Origin: Candidatus Parcubacteria bacterium
GTDB lineage: Bacteria > Patescibacteriota > Patescibacteriia > JAACEG01
Assembly (NCBI GenBank): GCA_023142625.1
Contig: JAGLJD010000043.1
Coordinates: 1 to 8,206, forward strand
Direction: 5' to 3'
Length of the DNA stretch: 8,206 bases
The notes under the pieces were generated by a model. The model searched no databases. It was not told the origin of the DNA and saw only the letters and a program-made list of their open reading frames with translations. This document shows, one piece after another, positions 5,030 through 8,206 of the stretch (its first letter is position 1; every line of letters starts with the position of its first letter). Made by a program: the position numbers and the translations under genes.

Positions 5030-6082
5030 ATGGCAAAAATAAATTTTGGCGGCGTTGAAGAAACCGTCGTGACGCGCGAGGAGTTTCCCTTGGAAAAAGC
5101 GCGTGAAGTGTTAAAAGACGAAACAATAGCCGTAATCGGCTACGGGGTTCAGGGTCCAAGCCAAGCGATGAATATGCGTGATAACGGAGTCAAAGTCATT
5201 ATTGGACAGAGAATGGAAGGGGACGACGGTTGGGAGAAAGCGGTTAAAGATGGCTGGGTCGGCGGCGAGACGCTTTTTAGCATTGAAAGCGCTTGTGAAA
5301 AAGCTACGATTATTATGTATCTTCTGTCAGATGCCGGACAAAAAGTTCAGTGGGAAAATATTAAAAAATATTTAACCAAAGGCAAAGCCCTTTATTTTTC
5401 GCACGGATTTTCAATCGTATATAAAGATCAGACAGGCGTAATTCCCCCGAGAGACATTGATGTTATTTTAGCCGCGCCAAAAGGGTCGGGGCTGTCTGTG
5501 AGGCGGAATTTTCTGGAAGGGCGCGGAATAAATTCCAGTTTTGCTGTTTTTCAAGACGCTACTGGCAGAGCAGAAGACAGAGTTAAGGCTGTCGGCATCG
5601 CTATCGGTTCTGGATTTTTGTTTCCGACAACTTTTGAAAAAGAGGTTTTGAGCGATTTAACCGGCGAACGCGGCGTTTTAATGGGCGCGATAGCGGGAAT
5701 AATGGAAGCTCAATATAATCTTTTGCGATCCAAAGGACATAGCCCGTCTGAAGCATTCAATGAAACCGTTGAAGAGGCGACTCAAAGCTTATATCCTTTA
5801 ATCGGCGAAAACGGGATGGATTGGATGTTTTCCAACTGTTCGTCAACAGCGCAAAGAGGCGCGCTTGACTGGCGGCATAAATTCAGAAAAGCAGTTGAGC
5901 CGGTTTTTAAAGAACTTTACGAAAGCGTTAAAAACGGAACGGAAACTAAAATTACGCTTAAAGCGAACAGCGATTCTAATTACAGTGAAAAATTAAGAGA
6001 AGAACTTAAAGAAATAAGGGAATCTGAAATGTGGCAAGCAGGAAAACAGATTCGACTATTAAGACCTGAAAACAAGAAATAG
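5030..6082 (+). CDS. ilvC: Ketol-acid reductoisomerase, Bacteroidetes/fungal-like type
   Basis: This enzyme carries out the second step of valine and isoleucine synthesis: Mg-dependent alkyl migration and NAD(P)H reduction of acetolactate or acetohydroxybutyrate. The 350 residues show the dinucleotide-binding GYGVQG (37-42), the catalytic His in LYFSHGFS (His125), the APKGSG turn (149-154), the first metal pair Asp209/Glu213 (SDLTGERG), the second pair Glu245/Glu249 (FNETVEEATQ) and the substrate region CSSTAQRGALDW. The knotted C-terminal half and the ending IRLLRPENKK resemble yeast Ilv5 and the Bacteroidetes enzymes (from memory, not aligned) more than the common bacterial class I sequence with GYGSQGHAQ. 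The loop after the second strand, RMEGDDGW (61-68), is acidic and may affect the choice between NADH and NADPH. No ilvB, ilvD, ilvE or leu gene adjoins it. A stem-loop terminator follows at 6141. Confidence 0.95.
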   Translation: MAKINFGGVEETVVTREEFPLEKAREVLKDETIAVIGYGVQGPSQAMNMRDNGVKVIIGQRMEGDDGWEKAVKDGWVGGETLFSIESACEKATIIMYLLSDAGQKVQWENIKKYLTKGKALYFSHGFSIVYKDQTGVIPPRDIDVILAAPKGSGLSVRRNFLEGRGINSSFAVFQDATGRAEDRVKAVGIAIGSGFLFPTTFEKEVLSDLTGERGVLMGAIAGIMEAQYNLLRSKGHSPSEAFNETVEEATQSLYPLIGENGMDWMFSNCSSTAQRGALDWRHKFRKAVEPVFKELYESVKNGTETKITLKANSDSNYSEKLREELKEIRESEMWQAGKQIRLLRPENKK

Positions 6083-6084
6083 CC

Positions 6085-6102
6085 TATAAAGTCTATAAAG
6101 TC
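6085..6102 (+). repeat. Two tandem copies of TATAAAGTC
   Basis: TATAAAGTC occurs twice in direct succession, starting two bases after the ilvC stop codon. It is a small direct repeat in the 3' untranslated region with no evident function. Confidence 0.5.
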
Positions 6103-6140
6103 GAAAGTTTGTTTAATTTTTTAAATTTGTTGTGAAATAT

Positions 6141-6174
6141 AAAAACTCTTTAAATAAGGATTTAAAGAGTTTTT
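6141..6174. terminator. Bidirectional terminator between ilvC and the tRNA cluster
   Basis: AAAAACTCTTTAAA (6141-6154) and TTTAAAGAGTTTTT (6161-6174) form a perfect 14-pair stem with a six-base loop. The A run on one side and T run on the other let it work in both directions: at the end of ilvC going right, and after tRNA-Pro going left. Confidence 0.8.
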
Positions 6175-6182
6175 AAAATTTG

Positions 6183-6255
6183 TCGGGGCGACTGGACTCG
6201 AACCAGCGGCCTCATGGTCCCAAACCACGCGCGCTACCAACTGCGCCACGCCCCG
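6183..6255 (-). tRNA. tRNA-Pro (anticodon TGG)
   Basis: The minus strand gives a full 73-base cloverleaf. The acceptor CGGGGCG pairs with CGCCCCG and the discriminator is A. The D stem is GCGC/GCGC, the anticodon stem CGTGG/CCATG holds the loop TTTGGGA (anticodon TGG), and the T arm contains TTCGAGT. No CCA is encoded. It is the last of three tRNAs in the leftward cluster and is followed by the bidirectional stem-loop. Confidence 0.95.
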
Positions 6256-6259
6256 CGTT

Positions 6260-6336
6260 TCGGAAGTCGGATGTCAGATTTCAGATGTCGAATTAAAAAA
6301 TAATCAGATATCTGACATCCGAAATACGAATTCTGA
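6260..6336. repeat. Heptamer inverted array between tRNA-Phe and tRNA-Pro
   Basis: Five tandem 7-base units fill 6260-6294, for example TCGGATG (6267-6273) and TCAGATT (6274-6280), loosely TCRGATN. A 7-base centre AAAAAAT (6295-6301) follows. Five reverse-complement units (NATCYGA type) then fill 6302-6336. The two halves can fold into a long imperfect hairpin in more than one register; the best block is TCGGATGTCAGAT with ATCTGACATCCGA. It fills nearly all of the spacer. Confidence 0.8.
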
Positions 6337-6341
6337 TTTAG

Positions 6342-6413
6342 TGCCTGGGGTGAGAATTGAACTCACGACACAAGGATTTTCAGTCCTTTGCTCTACCACT
6401 GAGCTACCCAGGC
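6342..6413 (-). tRNA. tRNA-Phe (anticodon GAA)
   Basis: The minus strand gives a 72-base cloverleaf. The acceptor GCCTGGG pairs with CCCAGGC and the discriminator is A. The D stem is GCTC/GAGC, the anticodon stem AAGGA/TCCTT holds the loop CTGAAAA (anticodon GAA), and the T arm is GTGAG TTCAATT CTCAC. No CCA is encoded. It is the middle gene of the cluster. Confidence 0.95.
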
Positions 6414-6416
6414 ATC

Positions 6417-6486
6417 TCGGATATCAGATTTCAGATTTCGGACTAAAAAATAATCCGACATCCGACTTCCGATATCTGATATCCGA
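6417..6486. repeat. Heptamer inverted array between tRNA-Lys and tRNA-Phe
   Basis: Four forward 7-base units (6417-6444, including two identical TCAGATT) lead into the same AAAAAAT centre (6445-6451) as the other spacer. Five reverse-complement units (6452-6486) follow. The outermost forward and reverse units, TCGGATA and TATCCGA, are perfect complements, so the spacer folds into a hairpin of about 30 base pairs. It is built to the same plan as the neighbouring spacer but is not a copy of it. Confidence 0.8.
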
Positions 6487-6491
6487 AATTG

Positions 6492-6564
6492 TGCGTCCAG
6501 CAGGGCTCGAACCTGCGACCTTCTGCTTAAAAGGCAGCTGCTCTACCAGCTGAGCTATGGACGC
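6492..6564 (-). tRNA. tRNA-Lys (anticodon TTT)
   Basis: The minus strand gives a 73-base cloverleaf. The acceptor GCGTCCA pairs with TGGACGC and the discriminator is A. The D stem is GCTC/GAGC and the anticodon loop CTTTTAA holds anticodon TTT. The anticodon stem has a G-A mismatch at its base (27-43). The T arm is GCAGG TTCGAGC CCTGC. No CCA is encoded. It is the first gene of the leftward cluster; no convincing promoter is visible directly upstream. Confidence 0.95.
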
Positions 6565-6627
6565 GAAAATTAAAAGTAAGCCCAACGCAACGCAGGCTTG
6601 TAAATTTTATCTATTCATTTATTATTG

Positions 6628-6636
6628 TGATATAAT
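6628..6636 (+). promoter_or_regulatory. Extended -10 promoter for the 6721 gene
   Basis: TGATATAAT is a perfect -10 with the upstream TG of an extended -10 element. This would explain the lack of a recognisable -35. Transcription would begin near 6643, leaving a leader of about 78 bases that contains a 7-bp inverted repeat (TTAATGT 6657-6663, ACATTAA 6675-6681). It points toward the small membrane gene and, originally, rseP. Confidence 0.45.
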
Positions 6637-6720
6637 TAAATAATAGAAAAAATAAGTTAATGTGTCAATAGAGTACATTAAACGAAGAGTCATTAAGCCG
6701 TTTTACGCGGATTAGATTTT

Positions 6721-6927
6721 ATGGTTAAAATAAAAGATGAATATAAAAAATTTATTATAATAATTGCAAGCGATATTTTTTATATATCTTTAACAGCTTT
6801 TATTTTTTTTAGTTTAATAGAATTAGCGCGCCATCGTTTTGTCGCGTCTTATCTGAATTTAAACGCTTTATTAATGTTAGTCGTAATAACTGGAGTAATT
6901 ACCGTAGTTAGTAGACCTACTGAATAA
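6721..6927 (+). CDS. Small two-helix membrane protein, C-terminus replaced by a repeat insertion
   Basis: A 68-residue frame begins at ATG 6721 with a charged N-terminus (MVKIKDEYKK). Two hydrophobic segments follow, about residues 11-33 and 45-63, joined by a basic loop (ELARHRF). I recognise no family. The last four residues (RPTE) and the TAA stop lie inside the left terminal repeat of the MITE-like element at 6912-7071, so the native C-terminus has been cut and replaced. There is no Shine-Dalgarno. The gene lies directly upstream of rseP on the same strand. If the element is removed with one TA, the frame runs through to the rseP ATG without a stop, so the original arrangement may have been an overlap, a close pair or a fusion. 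A truncated gene fragment is possible. Confidence 0.6.
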   Translation: MVKIKDEYKKFIIIIASDIFYISLTAFIFFSLIELARHRFVASYLNLNALLMLVVITGVITVVSRPTE

Positions 6928-7071
6928 TAAATTGCGTAGCGAAATTTTCAGATTTTGAGGCAAATTTTTCAAAAATTTTATAAGCTTATGTAGAATATAG
7001 GCGTTAAAATTTTTGGAAAATTTGACCAAAATATGGAAATTACAGCAGTAAATTATTATTCAGTAGGTCTA
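6912..7071. mobile_element. MITE-like hairpin element, 160 bp
   Basis: The ends TAGACCTACTGAATAATAA (6912-6930) and its exact reverse complement (7053-7071) form 19-bp perfect terminal repeats. Complementarity continues inward with small gaps: 6961-6968 with 7017-7024, and 6970-6980 with 7005-7015. The whole element can fold into one long hairpin with a centre of about 24 bases. It encodes nothing. If the outer TA on each side is a target duplication, the pattern fits elements moved by IS630/Tc1-mariner transposases, which insert at TA; that is inferred from the ends alone. It lies between the small membrane gene and rseP and has altered the former. Confidence 0.75.
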
Positions 7072-7085
7072 ATAACCAATTTTTT

Positions 7086-8206
7086 ATGCTAACAACATTA
7101 ATAGTTTTTATTTTTATCTTAGGATTATTGATTTTTGTCCATGAATTAGGGCATTTTTTTGTCGCGCGTAAATTCGGCGTTAAAGTAGATGAGTTTGGAA
7201 TGGGATTGCCGCCGAGAATATTCGGATTTTATAAAGACAAGAACGGAAAATGGAAAAAAGTTATCGGAAGCAAGGAAGTAAAAGATGTTCCTAAAACAAT
7301 ATATTCTATGAATTGGCTTCCGCTCGGAGGATTTTGCAATATTAAAGGAGAGGATGGAGAGGGACGAAATGAAAAAGACAGTTTTGCCAGCAAAAAAATT
7401 TGGCAGAGAGCTTTAATTCTAACCGCTGGCGTAGCAATGAATTTTTTATTGTGCGCTATTTTGCTGTCAGTCGGATTTATGATCGGCTTGCCGCAGGCGA
7501 TCACAGACGATGAAGACAAATCTTTATATATAAGAGGGCGGCAGATTGTTATTTCAGAAGTTGCTGATGATTCCCCGGCGAAAAATGCCGGCATTCAGAT
7601 GGGCGATTATTTGACGAGCATTGAAGGCGTGAAATTTGACAATGTGGAAGAAGCAAGCGATTTTATAGCTGGCAAAGAAGGGCAGGAATTGGCAATAATA
7701 ATAACAAGAGGGGACGAAGAGATTTCCAAACAGATTATTCCGCAAAAGACTGAAGAGATAAAAGACAGGGCTATCATAGGCGTCGGGCTTGTGAAGACGG
7801 GAATTATCTCTTATTCGCTGCATAAAGCGGTTTATATGGGTTTTGCTTCAACAATAAAATTAGCAAAACTGATACTCGTCACTTTTTTTGAGCTATTCAG
7901 AGATTTTATTTTTGGCAGAGATGTCAAGGTTGATGTTGCCGGACCGATCGGAATTGCAGTTCTTACAGGGCAGGTTGTAAAAATGGGCTTTATCTATATT
8001 CTGCAATTCACGGCGCTAATCTCTTTAAATTTGGCGATTATAAATTTTTTGCCTATTCCAGCGCTGGACGGCGGGCGGATGGTTTTTCTGCTTATTGAAA
8101 AGATTCGCGGGTCAGCGATCAGCCAAAAAATTGAAAACAGGATTAACACCATCGGCTTTGCCTGCTTAATGCTTCTGTTTATTGCTGTCACTTTTAATGA
8201 TATTTC
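7086..8206 (+). CDS. rseP: Site-2 intramembrane zinc metalloprotease (M50), 3' end outside the window
   Basis: M50 proteases cut membrane-bound regulators and leftover signal peptides within the membrane. The ATG at 7086 opens a frame that runs to the window edge (373 codons, no stop). Residues 5-17 start the first helix, which carries the zinc motif HELGH (19-23, with Glu20 catalytic). A second helix starts near residue 110 (ALILTAGVAMNFLLCAIL). A single PDZ domain lies at about 155-215 (VADDSPAKNAGIQMGDYLTSIEG). The conserved third zinc ligand is in NFLPIPALDGGR (Asp328), and a last helix follows. The family is usually about 360-450 residues and single-PDZ forms are near 375, so only a few residues are probably missing. 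No Shine-Dalgarno precedes it. The MITE-like element ends 14 bases upstream and has probably separated the gene from its original promoter or partner. Confidence 0.95.
   Translation, partial: MLTTLIVFIFILGLLIFVHELGHFFVARKFGVKVDEFGMGLPPRIFGFYKDKNGKWKKVIGSKEVKDVPKTIYSMNWLPLGGFCNIKGEDGEGRNEKDSFASKKIWQRALILTAGVAMNFLLCAILLSVGFMIGLPQAITDDEDKSLYIRGRQIVISEVADDSPAKNAGIQMGDYLTSIEGVKFDNVEEASDFIAGKEGQELAIIITRGDEEISKQIIPQKTEEIKDRAIIGVGLVKTGIISYSLHKAVYMGFASTIKLAKLILVTFFELFRDFIFGRDVKVDVAGPIGIAVLTGQVVKMGFIYILQFTALISLNLAIINFLPIPALDGGRMVFLLIEKIRGSAISQKIENRINTIGFACLMLLFIAVTFNDI

Noticed and set aside
6260..6486. CRISPR array.
   Set aside because: The units are 7 bases with no spacers, are arranged head to head, and vary from unit to unit; there are no cas genes.
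6341..6553. A 70-residue + strand frame over the tRNA cluster (begins MPGVRIELTTQGF).
   Set aside because: It is the antisense translation of tRNA-Phe and tRNA-Lys. Frames with PGxRIELT- and RPAGLEPATFC-like text are well-known false genes over tRNAs.
6578..6599. Hairpin AAGCC...GGCTT with two GCGTT repeats upstream of tRNA-Lys.
   Set aside because: It has only five base pairs and a 12-base loop, with no clear T tract directly after; it could not be told from chance.
7229..7823. Minus-strand frames of 121 and 89 residues.
   Set aside because: They lie wholly inside rseP, which has unmistakable HELGH, PDZ and LDGGR motifs on the + strand.

Overview
The window looks like a chromosomal segment from an AT-rich, small-genome bacterium. 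The proteins are strongly Lys/Ile/Asn/Phe-rich, and most genes have no Shine-Dalgarno sequence. Ribosomal protein L19 carries a long Lys/Glu-rich N-terminal tail, guanylate kinase has an altered P-loop, and no tRNA gene encodes CCA. Together these suggest a member of the Patescibacteria (Candidate Phyla Radiation). That is an inference from style; there is no rRNA or other phylogenetic marker to prove it.

Layout. (1) 1-2900 is an AT-rich accessory region. A rightward unit holds the 3' part of an unrecognised gene, a 25-residue membrane peptide with the only strong Shine-Dalgarno in the window, then a run of four hairpins ending in a terminator. That terminator lies exactly where a leftward ABC-exporter gene breaks off. 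The ABC gene has lost its whole ATPase domain and also carries a frameshift at an A8 tract, so it is a pseudogene. Just upstream of it is a membrane-anchored extracytoplasmic protein of unknown role. (2) 2904-4907 is a leftward housekeeping block: rluD-gmk, which overlap by 8 bases, then rplS with its own promoter. The rluD promoter is placed so that the transcript should begin at its ATG. (3) 5030-6082 is a rightward, divergently transcribed ilvC (ketol-acid reductoisomerase) of the type seen in Bacteroidetes and fungal mitochondria. No other branched-chain amino acid gene is nearby. (4) 6183-6564 is a leftward tRNA cluster, Lys(TTT)-Phe(GAA)-Pro(TGG). Both spacers between the tRNAs are built from heptanucleotide repeats (about TCRGATN) arranged head to head around an identical 7-base A-rich centre. 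(5) 6721-8206 is a rightward small two-helix membrane protein followed by an M50 site-2 protease (rseP), which runs off the window. A 160-bp MITE-like hairpin with 19-bp perfect terminal repeats sits between them; its left end supplies the last residues and stop codon of the small protein.

The housekeeping genes serve translation (L19, 23S pseudouridylation, tRNAs), nucleotide supply (gmk) and envelope proteolysis (rseP). I do not see one multi-gene novel system. The most unusual items are the heptamer arrays between the tRNAs, the MITE-like hairpin, the P-loop change in guanylate kinase, and the hairpin-rich junction that cuts the ABC gene.
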